This document shows, piece by piece, positions 25,888-33,657 of a DNA stretch of 64,000 nucleotides. The notes beneath the pieces were generated by a model. The model made no database searches, was not told where the DNA came from, and saw only the letters and a list, made by a program, of their open reading frames with translations. This stretch comes from Solibacillus sp. FSL K6-1523 (lineage in GTDB: Bacteria > Bacillota > Bacilli > Bacillales_A > Planococcaceae). Position 1 is the stretch's first letter, and every line of letters starts with the position of its first letter. The stretch is taken from contig NZ_JBBOSU010000001.1 of NCBI RefSeq assembly GCF_038005225.1, positions 360,001 through 424,000 on the forward strand. The letters run 5' to 3'. The position numbers and the translations under genes are program-made.

Positions 25888-25951
25888 TCCTCTTCATTAA
25901 AATCACTTAGATTGTAATACTTATATTACCCGAAAAAAAGCATTTTAAAGC

Positions 25952-25970
25952 ATCTTAAGAAATACTTAAT
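25952..25970. promoter_or_regulatory. Candidate response-regulator box (shared 14-mer)
   Basis: ATCTTAAGAAATAC at 25952-25965 is identical to 47128-47141 upstream of an OmpR-type regulator gene. CTTAA recurs after 11 bp (25954 and 25965), the spacing typical of OmpR/PhoB half-sites. Confidence 0.4.
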
Positions 25971-26054
25971 ATGCGCTTTACAATTTGCTATAAAAAATCT
26001 GTATAAAGTAATTAGACATCCTATTTTATGCGAAAAATTTTATTAAGTGTTTAA

Positions 26055-26085
26055 AAAAGACGCCCAGATGAATGAGCGCCTTTAC
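26055..26085 (-). terminator. Intrinsic terminator of yjfB
   Basis: The 9-bp stem AGGCGCTCA/TGGGCGTCT (with G-U pairs) plus a T-run on the minus strand follows the yjfB stop. Confidence 0.75.
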
Positions 26086-26093
26086 ATTGTTAA

Positions 26094-26276
26094 TTATGCT
26101 TGAATGTCGATGACTTGCCCTTTGTAAGGGTGAGCTGCGGCTGTTTGCTGTGGTAGTTCTTCCATCATTTCGATTACGCCAGCAGCGCCATTGTTCATTG
26201 ACTTGTCTAGGATGCTCATTTGCAGTGTTTGTTGAAGTGAAGCAAGTTGAGCAGACATCATAGAATTAATATCCAA
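26094..26276 (-). CDS. yjfB: YjfB-family putative motility protein
   Basis: 60 residues, starting at TTG after AAAGGAGAGG. The N-terminal MDI..MM.AQLASLQQTLQMSIL and the C-terminal GQVIDIQA agree with the YjfB family (B. subtilis YjfB ends GQTIDVKA as I recall). Family members are small helical proteins often controlled by the motility sigma factor sigma-D, but I did not find a clear sigma-D promoter. It is monocistronic, with its own terminator. Confidence 0.8.
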   Translation of the reverse strand: MDINSMMSAQLASLQQTLQMSILDKSMNNGAAGVIEMMEELPQQTAAAHPYKGQVIDIQA

Positions 26277-26407
26277 AAGTATCCTCTCCTTTCATTATTA
26301 TATCGTCAAAATGAGGGGGGATTAGAGTTTTATCTTTATGATGTTTATTACGAATAATGGAATAAAATCACCTTTTCCTGGTGACGCTAATAGCGAGGAG
26401 GTGAAGT

Positions 26408-26950
26408 ATGAGACAATTACTTATAATCGTGCCACTATTTTTGTTGTTAGGTGGGTGTAATTTATTTCAATCAAAAAGCGTTCCAGTAAGTGCGCCAGAA
26501 ACATTAACTGCCAAAGCGCTTATGTACAATACAAAGGAAGAATTTATCGGTGAGGTAATTTTCCAAGAGACGGATAAAGGTGTGGAACTATCGGCTATAT
26601 TAAATAGTTTGCCGCCGGGTGAACATGGTATTCATATTCATGAAGTTGGAAAATGTGAGGCACCTACTTTTGAGTCAGCAGGCGCTCATTATAATCCGAC
26701 AAACAAAAAGCATGGTGTGGAAAATCCACTTGGTCCACATGTAGGTGATTTACCAAATTTAATTGTCGATGAAAATGGTGAAGTCCAATTAAATTTCATT
26801 GCGCCACAATTTACATTGAAAAAGGGAGAAGCGAATTCTTTATTTGATGCGGATGGTAGCTCAGTTGTTATTCATGAAAAGGAAGATGATTATAAAACAG
26901 ATCCATCAGGAAATTCAGGTGCGCGAATTGCTTGTGGTGTTATTCAGTAA
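26408..26950 (+). CDS. Cu/Zn superoxide dismutase lipoprotein (YojM-like)
   Basis: 180 residues. A lipoprotein signal ends at the lipobox LGGC (Cys 17), so the mature protein is anchored outside the membrane. The SOD domain has HIH (76, 78), AGAHYNP (His 94), KHG (His 102), HVGD (His 111, Asp 114) and VIHEKEDD (His 156), with Cys 83 and Cys 176 for the disulfide. All Cu and Zn ligand positions of classical SOD1 are therefore filled. B. subtilis YojM, as I recall it, lacks some copper ligands, so this one may be an active dismutase. GGAGGTGA precedes the ATG. Confidence 0.92.
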   Translation: MRQLLIIVPLFLLLGGCNLFQSKSVPVSAPETLTAKALMYNTKEEFIGEVIFQETDKGVELSAILNSLPPGEHGIHIHEVGKCEAPTFESAGAHYNPTNKKHGVENPLGPHVGDLPNLIVDENGEVQLNFIAPQFTLKKGEANSLFDADGSSVVIHEKEDDYKTDPSGNSGARIACGVIQ

Positions 26951-26988
26951 AACTGTGTCCGTGTTTTGGATGCAGTTTTTTGTTTTTA
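26950..26988 (+). terminator. Intrinsic terminator
   Basis: AAACTGTGTCC pairs with GGATGCAGTTT (some G-U pairs), then T-rich sequence. It directly overlaps the SOD stop codon. Confidence 0.75.
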
Positions 26989-27258
26989 TACATTGGAAGT
27001 AAGGATTGTTTATTTAGGTCGCACAGAGTGTCTGAAATATTAATTTATTCATTTCTTATGCATTGAATCCCCACCTTTATCCACAACATACTATTTCCTT
27101 AGTTTTACGGTTAGTTAATATTGATTTTTACTAGTTTATTAGTGCGTTTTCAAGGATATTTTAAATTGTTAATATAAACGATATCTTTAAAATTGTTTGA
27201 CTTTTAAATAATTATGTATGTAAAATAGACTAGAGTTGTAAAAAAAGGGGGATTTAAC
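26989..27258. other. Intergenic region before the TAXI-TRAP operon
   Basis: About 270 bp without a gene. The only clear signal is the promoter at 27197-27226. Confidence 0.5.
27197..27226 (+). promoter_or_regulatory. Probable sigma-A promoter of the TAXI-TRAP operon
   Basis: TTGACT (27197-27202) and TAAAAT (27221-27226) with an 18-bp spacer, 33 bp before the first ATG. Confidence 0.5.
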
Positions 27259-28299
27259 ATGTTTAAAAAGAATAAACTATTATTTCTAACAATGGTAAGT
27301 ATTTTACTATTAGTGTTAGCAGCTTGTAGTAGTGATGAAGATTCAGGTAAAAATACAGACAAAGATACAGAGAAACCTGCTGATTCAACTGCTGATACAG
27401 ATGCAGGTTCAACAGGCGAATTAGATTTTGAAGGTCAAAAATATTTAAGTATTTTAACGGGTGGTACACAAGGTACATACTACCCATTAGGTGGTACATT
27501 TGCGGATTTAATCACGTCTGATACAGGCGTTAAAACAACTGCTGAAGTTTCTCAAGCTTCTGCGGCAAATATGACAGCATTACAAAATGGCGAAGGTGAC
27601 GTAGCTTTCGTTCAAACAGATATCGCTTATTATGGAACAAACGGAACATTAATGTTTGAAGGTCAAACAATTGATAATGTTTCAGCATTAGGGGCATTAT
27701 ATCCAGAAACAGTTCAGCTTGTAACATTAACTGATTCAGGTATTAAAACGTTTGCAGATTTAAAAGGTAAAAAAGTTTCAGTAGGTGCTCCTGGTTCAGG
27801 AACTTACGCAAACGCTGAGCAATTATTAGAAATTCACGGTTTAACAATGGACGATATTAAAGCACAAAATTTAGATTTCGGTGAATCAACAGACGGAATC
27901 CAATCAGGTCAAATTGATGCAGCGTTCATCACTGCAGGTTACCCAACAGGTGCGGTAGAAGCACTTAATGCAACAAAGGGCGTTCACATTGTGCCAGTTG
28001 AATCAGACAAAGCAGCTGAACTTATTGCTAAATATCCATACTATGCAGTGGATGCAATTCCTGCAGGTACGTATGGTTTAGAAACAGAAGTTCCAGCTGT
28101 ATCAGTAGGTGCAATGCTAGCAGTTAGCAAGGATCTGTCAGAGGATTTAGTTTATGCGATGACAAAAGCAATCTATGATAATACAGGTAAAATTGGTCAT
28201 GCAAAAGGTGAATTCATTAAAGCTGAAACAGGCTTAGATGGAATCGGTATTGAAGTTCACCCAGGTGCTCAAAAGTATTTTGATGAAGTGAACAAGTAA
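27259..28299 (+). CDS. TAXI-family TRAP transporter solute-binding lipoprotein
   Basis: 346 residues. A lipoprotein signal ends at VLAAC (Cys 23), followed by an acidic Ser/Asp-rich linker. The domain starts YLSILTGGTQGTYYPLGGTFADLI and contains LKGKKVSVGAPGSGTYANAEQLL and TDGIQSGQIDAAFITAGYP, all typical of the TAXI (TRAP-associated extracytoplasmic immunogenic) family. It captures an unidentified organic acid for the fused permease encoded two genes downstream. AAAGGGGG precedes the ATG. A DUF1850 protein gene lies between, the usual TAXI-TRAP order. Confidence 0.92.
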   Translation: MFKKNKLLFLTMVSILLLVLAACSSDEDSGKNTDKDTEKPADSTADTDAGSTGELDFEGQKYLSILTGGTQGTYYPLGGTFADLITSDTGVKTTAEVSQASAANMTALQNGEGDVAFVQTDIAYYGTNGTLMFEGQTIDNVSALGALYPETVQLVTLTDSGIKTFADLKGKKVSVGAPGSGTYANAEQLLEIHGLTMDDIKAQNLDFGESTDGIQSGQIDAAFITAGYPTGAVEALNATKGVHIVPVESDKAAELIAKYPYYAVDAIPAGTYGLETEVPAVSVGAMLAVSKDLSEDLVYAMTKAIYDNTGKIGHAKGEFIKAETGLDGIGIEVHPGAQKYFDEVNK

Positions 28300-28361
28300 C
28301 ACAAAGCAAGGGGCTCTGTTGCGATAAATGCTTCAGAGTCCTTTTTTGATGGTGAGTGTTT

Positions 28362-28880
28362 ATGAAAAAATGGTTTGTTGTAAGTGTTTTTTTTATATTT
28401 TGTGTGGCTGCGAGTTTCATTCCGTTTCAAAGGGCGCTAGTTTTTACGGAAACAAGGAATGAGCAACCTAATGTAAACTACGTATTACTGGATTCAGCAA
28501 ACGATTTTCAAATAGTGTTTACCCATTCGATTCACCTATCGGATGTCATCGAAAGTTATCGGGCTTTAACATCTAATGAATTGCAACTAGTATCGATGGA
28601 ATATTCAGATGTTGCAATCGGCATGCCGGGTTATGCTGAAAAAGGGCAAACGCTTACATATGAAGATGGTGTGTATACATTGCGTTATGATCATGCGAAG
28701 TTGCCTAATTTTACGCTTCATATTGGTTCGGTTCAACATAAGCTAATACTCCGCTATGGTGATGAAGAATATGATTTGAAAGATAATCTGAAAAAAGGGA
28801 AATCCTATTTTGTTGAAGTAAGGAAACTATCATTCTATGAAAAAATGAAAGGTGTGAAATTGAATGACAAAAAAGAATGA
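28362..28880 (+). CDS. DUF1850 domain-containing protein of a TAXI-TRAP operon
   Basis: 172 residues with an N-terminal hydrophobic helix (about 5-22) that anchors or exports the protein. The remainder is extracytoplasmic, with FTHSIHLSDVIESY near the start, the conserved part of DUF1850. This family is found almost only between TAXI binding proteins and TRAP fused permeases. ATG 28362 is preferred to the in-frame GTG 6 nt earlier. Its 3' end overlaps the permease start by 17 nt, implying translational coupling. Its role in transport is not known. Confidence 0.8.
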   Translation: MKKWFVVSVFFIFCVAASFIPFQRALVFTETRNEQPNVNYVLLDSANDFQIVFTHSIHLSDVIESYRALTSNELQLVSMEYSDVAIGMPGYAEKGQTLTYEDGVYTLRYDHAKLPNFTLHIGSVQHKLILRYGDEEYDLKDNLKKGKSYFVEVRKLSFYEKMKGVKLNDKKE

Positions 28881-30876
28881 ACAAATTGAAGATAACCAAT
28901 TTGAACAATTATCCGCTGAAGACCAGCAAGCGTTATTAGAAAAATATGATATTGAATCGAATACACGTAATGTTAATGGAATAATGAAAAAGATTATTTA
29001 TGTAGGGTTATTACTATTCTCTCTATTCCAAGTTTACACGGCTGTTTTCGGTGTATTTCCAGCGCAAATTCAACGAACAATCCATTTAGGTTTCGGTTTA
29101 ACCTTTATCTTTTTACTATTTCCAGCAGTTCGTAAAACGAAAAAGGACACGATTCCGTTTTACGATTATATTTTAGCCCTTTTATCAATCGTAGTTGGTT
29201 CATATTGGGTAATTAACTATGACCGTCTTGTACAAAGTTTAGGAAGAATGGAAACAATGGACTTTTACATCGGGCTTATTGCGACAATCTTAGTTTTAGA
29301 AGCAGCAAGGCGTGCGGTAGGGTTACCGATTACGATCATTGCAAGCTTATTCCTGCTATATGCTTATTTTGGTCCATATATGCCTGAATTCATGGCACAC
29401 CGTGGTCAAAGTGTAGACAATATTGTTAACTTAATGTTCTATTCAACGGATGGTATTTTAGGGACGCCAATTAGTGTATCCGCTACATTTATTTTTGTGT
29501 TCTTATTATTCGGTGCTTTCTTAGTAAAGACAGGGGTAGGACAATATTTTAATGATTTAGCCGTTGCATTAGCGGGTAAATTAATCGGTGGTCCTGCTAA
29601 AGTAGCCATCTTCTCTTCAGCATTACAAGGAACGATTTCAGGGAGTTCGGTTGCAAACGTTGTAACTTCAGGATCTTATACGATTCCGATGATGAAAAAG
29701 CTTGGTTATAAAAAGGAGTTTGCTGGTGCAGTTGAAGCCGCAGCATCAACTGGTGGTCAATTAATGCCACCAATTATGGGTGCCGCAGCCTTCTTAATGG
29801 TAGAGTTTATTGGCCGTGGTATTACGTACTGGGATATTGCAAAAGCTGCAGCAATTCCTGCGCTACTTTACTTTACGGGTATTTGGATTATGACGCATTT
29901 TGAAGCAAAACGTTTAGGCTTACGTGGATTATCAGATGAGGAATTACCGAATCGTAAAGCAGTATTGATGAAAATTTATTTATTAATTCCGATCATATTA
30001 ATTATTGTATTAATGTTAGCTGGTGTACCTGTAATGCATGCCGCTTTATACGGAATTTTAGCTTCAATTCTAGTAGGTATGTTTAATAAGGATACGCGTT
30101 TAGGCTTTGCAGACATTTTAGATGCATTAGTAGATGGTGCAAAAACAGCATTAGGCGTAGTTGCAGCGACTGCATGTGCCGGGATTATTGTTGGGGTAGT
30201 TGTAAAAACAGGTCTTGGATTATCACTTGCAAATAGCTTAGTTAAATTAGCTGGAGGCAGCATTTTATTAACATTATTCTTCGTAATGATTGCGTCACTT
30301 ATTTTAGGAATGGGTGCACCGACAACAGCGAACTATGTTATTACATCAACGATTGCAGCACCTGCGATTGTTGCTTTATTAGCACCGGATGTACCGCAAA
30401 GTGCTGTGCCAATCGTCGTGTTATTATCTGCACACTTCTTCGTATTCTATTTTGGGATTATTGCAGATATTACACCGCCTGTTGCACTCGCCGCCTTTGC
30501 AGCTTCTGGAATATCAGGTGGAGATCCAATCAAAACAGGTGTCAACTCTGCTAAGTTAGCAATTGCGGCATTTATTATTCCGTATATGATTGTATTCTCG
30601 CCAGCGTTGCTAATGATTGACGTAACGATGTTAGAAATTATTTGGGTAGTATTTACTGCAATTATGGGTATGATTGCAATCGGTGCTGGGGTTATTGGAT
30701 TCTGGTACCGAAAGTTAATGATAGTGGAACGATTGGTTGTCATTGCGGCCGGATTAGCGATGGTTTATCCGGAATCATTATCAGATATGATTGGTCTAGT
30801 TGTATTCATCGCAATGTGGGCATTACAAATCTTCTCAAAGAATAAAGAAAACGGATCAAAAGTAGCCGTTTCTTAA
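28864..30876 (+). CDS. TRAP transporter fused permease subunit (DctQM type)
   Basis: 670 residues. A cytosolic N-terminal segment of about 45 residues is followed by four helices that match the small DctQ-like part, then the large DctM-like part with many helices. Motifs include SSALQGTISGSSVANVVTSGSYTIPMMKK and EAAASTGGQLMPPIMGAAAFLM, and SLILGMGAPTTANYVI in the second half. It imports the solute delivered by the TAXI protein using the sodium or proton gradient. The operon of three genes ends in a strong terminator. Confidence 0.93.
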   Translation: MTKKNEQIEDNQFEQLSAEDQQALLEKYDIESNTRNVNGIMKKIIYVGLLLFSLFQVYTAVFGVFPAQIQRTIHLGFGLTFIFLLFPAVRKTKKDTIPFYDYILALLSIVVGSYWVINYDRLVQSLGRMETMDFYIGLIATILVLEAARRAVGLPITIIASLFLLYAYFGPYMPEFMAHRGQSVDNIVNLMFYSTDGILGTPISVSATFIFVFLLFGAFLVKTGVGQYFNDLAVALAGKLIGGPAKVAIFSSALQGTISGSSVANVVTSGSYTIPMMKKLGYKKEFAGAVEAAASTGGQLMPPIMGAAAFLMVEFIGRGITYWDIAKAAAIPALLYFTGIWIMTHFEAKRLGLRGLSDEELPNRKAVLMKIYLLIPIILIIVLMLAGVPVMHAALYGILASILVGMFNKDTRLGFADILDALVDGAKTALGVVAATACAGIIVGVVVKTGLGLSLANSLVKLAGGSILLTLFFVMIASLILGMGAPTTANYVITSTIAAPAIVALLAPDVPQSAVPIVVLLSAHFFVFYFGIIADITPPVALAAFAASGISGGDPIKTGVNSAKLAIAAFIIPYMIVFSPALLMIDVTMLEIIWVVFTAIMGMIAIGAGVIGFWYRKLMIVERLVVIAAGLAMVYPESLSDMIGLVVFIAMWALQIFSKNKENGSKVAVS

Positions 30877-30892
30877 AATGTATGTTGAGTCA

Positions 30893-30935
30893 AAAAAGTC
30901 GATTTTCGGGTTATACCGAGAACGGCTTTTTTATT
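30893..30935 (+). terminator. Intrinsic terminator of the TRAP operon
   Basis: AAGTCG..TTTCGG pairs with CCGAGAA..CGGCTT around GTTATA, followed by six T. Confidence 0.85.
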
Positions 30936-31082
30936 TCCATTCAATATCATTGAAATGATTAATCTCTTTTTGAGATAGGTTATATACTTATTATGCATGA
31001 GTATTATTTTTTAGTTGCGAATGCGTAGAAACGTGTGTAATAATTAAAATACTAAAAATTCAGAAAACTAGGAGTGATTGAA

Positions 31083-31220
31083 ATGATGAACCATTTAAAG
31101 TCATTGTTAGCTACTTATTTATTGGATGAAGAACAAGACGTAGAAGTTGTAGAGCATACCGAAACACAGGCAGTTGAGCAATATGAACAGTATCCAGCAG
31201 GCTTTTTTTCAAGTTTATAA
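31083..31220 (+). CDS. Putative 45-residue acidic protein
   Basis: Two ATGs follow AGGAGTG with good spacing, and a strong terminator starts 6 nt after the stop, so this is a compact transcription unit. The peptide begins MMNHLKSLLATYLLDEEQ and is then Glu-rich, ending GFFSSL. It has an amphipathic N-terminal helix and no membrane segment. No family recognised. Too short for most gene finders. Confidence 0.6.
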   Translation: MMNHLKSLLATYLLDEEQDVEVVEHTETQAVEQYEQYPAGFFSSL

Positions 31221-31225
31221 TGGCT

Positions 31226-31269
31226 AGAACTATCTATTTGCGAAGTGCGATGGATAGTTCTTTTTTTAT
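31226..31269 (+). terminator. Intrinsic terminator
   Basis: AGAACTATC/GATAGTTCT stem with an eight-T run, directly after the 45-residue ORF. Confidence 0.85.
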
Positions 31270-31359
31270 GGAAATTCAAACGGTTTAGGCGCCTATTATT
31301 AATAATTTTATAATCGTGCTGTATAATAGGAGTATTACATTATATTAGAGGTGCTTTTC

Positions 31360-32472
31360 ATGATTGGTGTTAGAAAGACGGAGGAAATGATATTTGAATG
31401 GTTCCATTATTTCCACGCTCATCCAGAAGTGAGTTGGCAGGAACATAAGACAACAGAAAAATTAGCAACTATTTTAGATGATTTGCACATTCAGTATACA
31501 CGTTTTGAAGACGTAACAGGATTAATCGCCGAGATTGGTGAAGGGGAAGAAGTTATTGCAGTTCGTGCGGATATTGATGCTTTATGGCAGGAAGTGGATG
31601 GCGTCATGAAGGCGAACCATTCTTGCGGACATGATGCAAATATTTCGATGGTACTTGGAGCTCTTTTAGAGTTAAAGGATAAAAAATTAACAAAGCGCAT
31701 TCGTTTTATTTTTCAGCCAGCTGAGGAATCGGGTGGTGGTGCACTGGCAATGGTTGATCGTGGTGTTCTAAAGGATGTCACGCATTTATTCGGTGTTCAT
31801 TTACGTCCAATCGAGGAGTTACCACTTGGAAAAGTTTCTCCAGCAATTTATCATGGGGCGGCGGCATTTTTGAGCGGTACAATTACAGGAATCGATGCGC
31901 ATGGTGCACGCCCACATCAAGGGAATAATGCCATTGATGTTGCGGTAGCGATACAGCAAATGTTAAAAAACTTATATATTGATCCATTTGAAGTATATTC
32001 AGCAAAAATGACAAAAATCGTTGCAGATGGCGGTAGTATTAATATTATCCCAGGGAATGCAAGTTTTTCAATCGATGTACGGGCTCAAAAAAATGAGGTG
32101 CTTGAGCAAATTCAAGCATATGTGGCAAAGGGCTTAAAGCAAATTGCACAAATGTTTGAGATTGATGTAAAGTGGGATTGGCTTGATGTGACACCAGGTG
32201 CTGAAGTTTCTAAAGAAGCGGCTAAAGTAGCGGAAACCTCCATTGTTGAGGCTTTAGGTATGGAGCATTTAGCGCCAGCTGTTGAAACACCAGGTAGTGA
32301 TGATTTTCACTTTTATACGATTAAGCAACCACAATTGAAGGCGACAATGATCGGTGTTGGCGCAAACTTAGCACCAGGACTCCATCATCCACATATGACA
32401 TTTGATCAAGCGGGCTTACTTGATGGTACCAAAGTGTTAACAACAACATTAAAAAACGCTGCGAATAGTTAA
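31360..32472 (+). CDS. M20-family amidohydrolase/peptidase (M20D-like)
   Basis: 370 residues. The metal-binding pattern is intact: HSCGHDANISM, AEESGGGA, GVHLRP and a C-terminal GSDDFHFY. The lid domain begins near GITGIDAHGARPHQGNNAIDV. This is the M20D group (N-acyl amino acid hydrolases, hippurate hydrolase, N-acetyl-diaminopimelate deacetylase). The substrate is not determined by motifs. ATG 31360 with AGAGGTG upstream is preferred to the in-frame GTG at 31351. Single gene, convergent with fhuF and sharing a terminator hairpin. Confidence 0.88.
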   Translation: MIGVRKTEEMIFEWFHYFHAHPEVSWQEHKTTEKLATILDDLHIQYTRFEDVTGLIAEIGEGEEVIAVRADIDALWQEVDGVMKANHSCGHDANISMVLGALLELKDKKLTKRIRFIFQPAEESGGGALAMVDRGVLKDVTHLFGVHLRPIEELPLGKVSPAIYHGAAAFLSGTITGIDAHGARPHQGNNAIDVAVAIQQMLKNLYIDPFEVYSAKMTKIVADGGSINIIPGNASFSIDVRAQKNEVLEQIQAYVAKGLKQIAQMFEIDVKWDWLDVTPGAEVSKEAAKVAETSIVEALGMEHLAPAVETPGSDDFHFYTIKQPQLKATMIGVGANLAPGLHHPHMTFDQAGLLDGTKVLTTTLKNAANS

Positions 32473-32476
32473 ATGA

Positions 32477-32514
32477 AAAACGTCCTTGCTTAAATAGAGC
32501 GAGGACGTTTTCTT
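32477..32514. terminator. Bidirectional intrinsic terminator
   Basis: AAAACGTCCT..GCT pairs with AGC..AGGACGTTTT. It serves the amidohydrolase gene and the convergent fhuF gene. Confidence 0.8.
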
Positions 32515-32516
32515 CT

Positions 32517-33224
32517 TTATTTTAATGGGCAAAAGCCACAAGCTAATAAGCCCGGGACATCCTTAGAGAAACAGCAGCTTTTCCGAACGGGTGCGTTGAT
32601 AAGCTGAGAAGGGTTTTTACCTCCTGTGTATTTGAGAAACAGCGACTTATCTGAGAAATAGCGCCATATATTTTTATCTTCCAGCATTTCCAAGTCCTCG
32701 AATGCGCGATCCGAAAGTGCTGGATTTTCAAGCAGTGTATGGAAGTGCCAAAGCATATAACCGAAAATATTTTCCCATAAAACAAGTGGGGAAATGGATG
32801 TTGTTTTGCGGAGTTGCTGAATGATGACAGATGCTTTATATAGAATATCAGTCATCACTTTTTCGCGCTCATCATCCTCTACATAACGAAAATCAATTGG
32901 ATTAATATACATACCTAATGTATGGATTCCGAATTCATTGACAATAGCAAAGCGCAGATCCTCAGGTTTCCCGTCCCATATTTCATCATAGGTCGTTAGC
33001 ATATAAAATTGCATAGCGACGAACATGCCATAGCGACGCCCGAAATGAGAAATGGCAGCAGCTTCTGTTGCGGCATTTGTTACGCCCATCATTAAGTTTC
33101 TAAAGTCGGTTAAATAAAAGTCTTTATGTAGGTTTGCCAAAGTGAAAAGTGGACGTGTAGGCTCTTCTGTATAAATACTATATGAATTAAGTTGACGTAC
33201 TTGATCGTAGGAAAGTGCAGGCAT
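32517..33224 (-). CDS. fhuF: FhuF-like ferric siderophore reductase
   Basis: 235 residues. The C-terminus carries the FhuF iron-sulfur motif: a CC pair, ten residues, then C-x2-C (KSCCFSKDVPGLLACGFCP). FhuF proteins bind a [2Fe-2S] cluster and reduce iron released from siderophores in the cytosol. ATG 33224 has AAAAGGTGA upstream. The promoter region contains a Fur box at 33336-33354, although that box is centred on a promoter pointing the other way; fhuF itself has a plausible TTCAAA-17-TATAGT promoter. No siderophore transporter is next to it. Confidence 0.85.
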   Translation of the reverse strand: MPALSYDQVRQLNSYSIYTEEPTRPLFTLANLHKDFYLTDFRNLMMGVTNAATEAAAISHFGRRYGMFVAMQFYMLTTYDEIWDGKPEDLRFAIVNEFGIHTLGMYINPIDFRYVEDDEREKVMTDILYKASVIIQQLRKTTSISPLVLWENIFGYMLWHFHTLLENPALSDRAFEDLEMLEDKNIWRYFSDKSLFLKYTGGKNPSQLINAPVRKSCCFSKDVPGLLACGFCPLK

Positions 33225-33253
33225 AGATCTCACCTTTTCTTTAATAATTATTT

Positions 33254-33283
33254 GGTACTAGTGAACGGCTCACTAGTGGATAC
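33254..33283. other. Hairpin in the fhuF 5' untranslated region
   Basis: ACTAGTGA and TCACTAGT are perfect complements around ACGGC, with outer GGTA/TACC pairing. It falls near the expected 5' end of the fhuF transcript and could stabilise the RNA. Confidence 0.4.
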
Positions 33284-33287
33284 CTTT

Positions 33288-33316
33288 ACTATAACATTTT
33301 CACACACTTATTTGAA
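33288..33316 (-). promoter_or_regulatory. Probable fhuF promoter
   Basis: On the minus strand TTCAAA (33316-33311), 17 bp, then TATAGT (33293-33288). The Fur box lies about 20 bp upstream of the -35. Confidence 0.4.
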
Positions 33317-33321
33317 AAATA

Positions 33322-33354
33322 TTGACAAGTTTAACGATAATGATTATCATTTTC
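33322..33354 (+). promoter_or_regulatory. Fur box over a plus-strand sigma-A promoter
   Basis: TTGACA (33322-33327), a 17-bp spacer and TATCAT (33345-33350) form a near-consensus promoter. The 19-bp Fur box at 33336-33354 extends 9 bp to either side of the first base of the -10. The same geometry and hexamers occur at 3438-3466 on the other strand. Confidence 0.75.
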
Positions 33355-33356
33355 AT

Positions 33357-33577
33357 GTACGCTTATTTGTAATTCAGTACAAATAAGATTGAACTTAGCC
33401 TCTTTTCTCCAAAAAGTTTGCTAGTTCAAGATAGCGTTCTGAACCCCTCATTTAGAACGTGGTTTGGCGAGTATTGTCAGACAGAGTTTTTCCATCCTTT
33501 ATTTTTTTCTAGTTTTTCTTCCGGTATGGAAGGCCTTTTTATACCTGTGTTCAATTGCGGATACGGGTATTTTTTTT
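33357..33577 (+). ncRNA. Candidate Fur-repressed small RNA, about 220 nt
   Basis: A transcript from the Fur-box promoter would begin with a 10-bp hairpin (CTTATTTGTA/TACAAATAAG, 33362-33387). Next is a stem at 33390-33429 whose loop holds CTCTTTTCTCC, then a hairpin (CGTTCT/AGAACG, 33435-33459) whose loop holds CCCCTC. It ends at an intrinsic terminator (ATACCTGT/ACGGGTAT, 33541-33570, then eight T). The pyrimidine-rich loops are complementary to Shine-Dalgarno sequences. The only long ORF inside (33418-33678) starts at TTG with no ribosome site and overruns the terminator. Confidence 0.5.
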
Positions 33578-33578
33578 A
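33541..33578 (+). terminator. Intrinsic terminator on the plus strand with no gene before it
   Basis: Arms ATACCTGT and ACGGGTAT (one G-U pair), then a run of eight T after the stem. There is no protein gene on this strand between here and 32472, so it fits a small RNA unit. Confidence 0.75.
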
Positions 33579-33607
33579 CCTGAATGTCCGTAATTCGAGC
33601 ATACAAA

Positions 33608-33642
33608 CAATCCGTGGAAGAAAAGGTTTCCACGGATTGAAA
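33608..33642 (-). terminator. Intrinsic terminator
   Basis: AATCCGTGGAA and TTCCACGGATT stem; the minus strand continues with T-rich sequence. It ends the EmrE-like exporter gene. Confidence 0.75.
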
Positions 33643-33657
33643 TTTTACTTGATTCAA

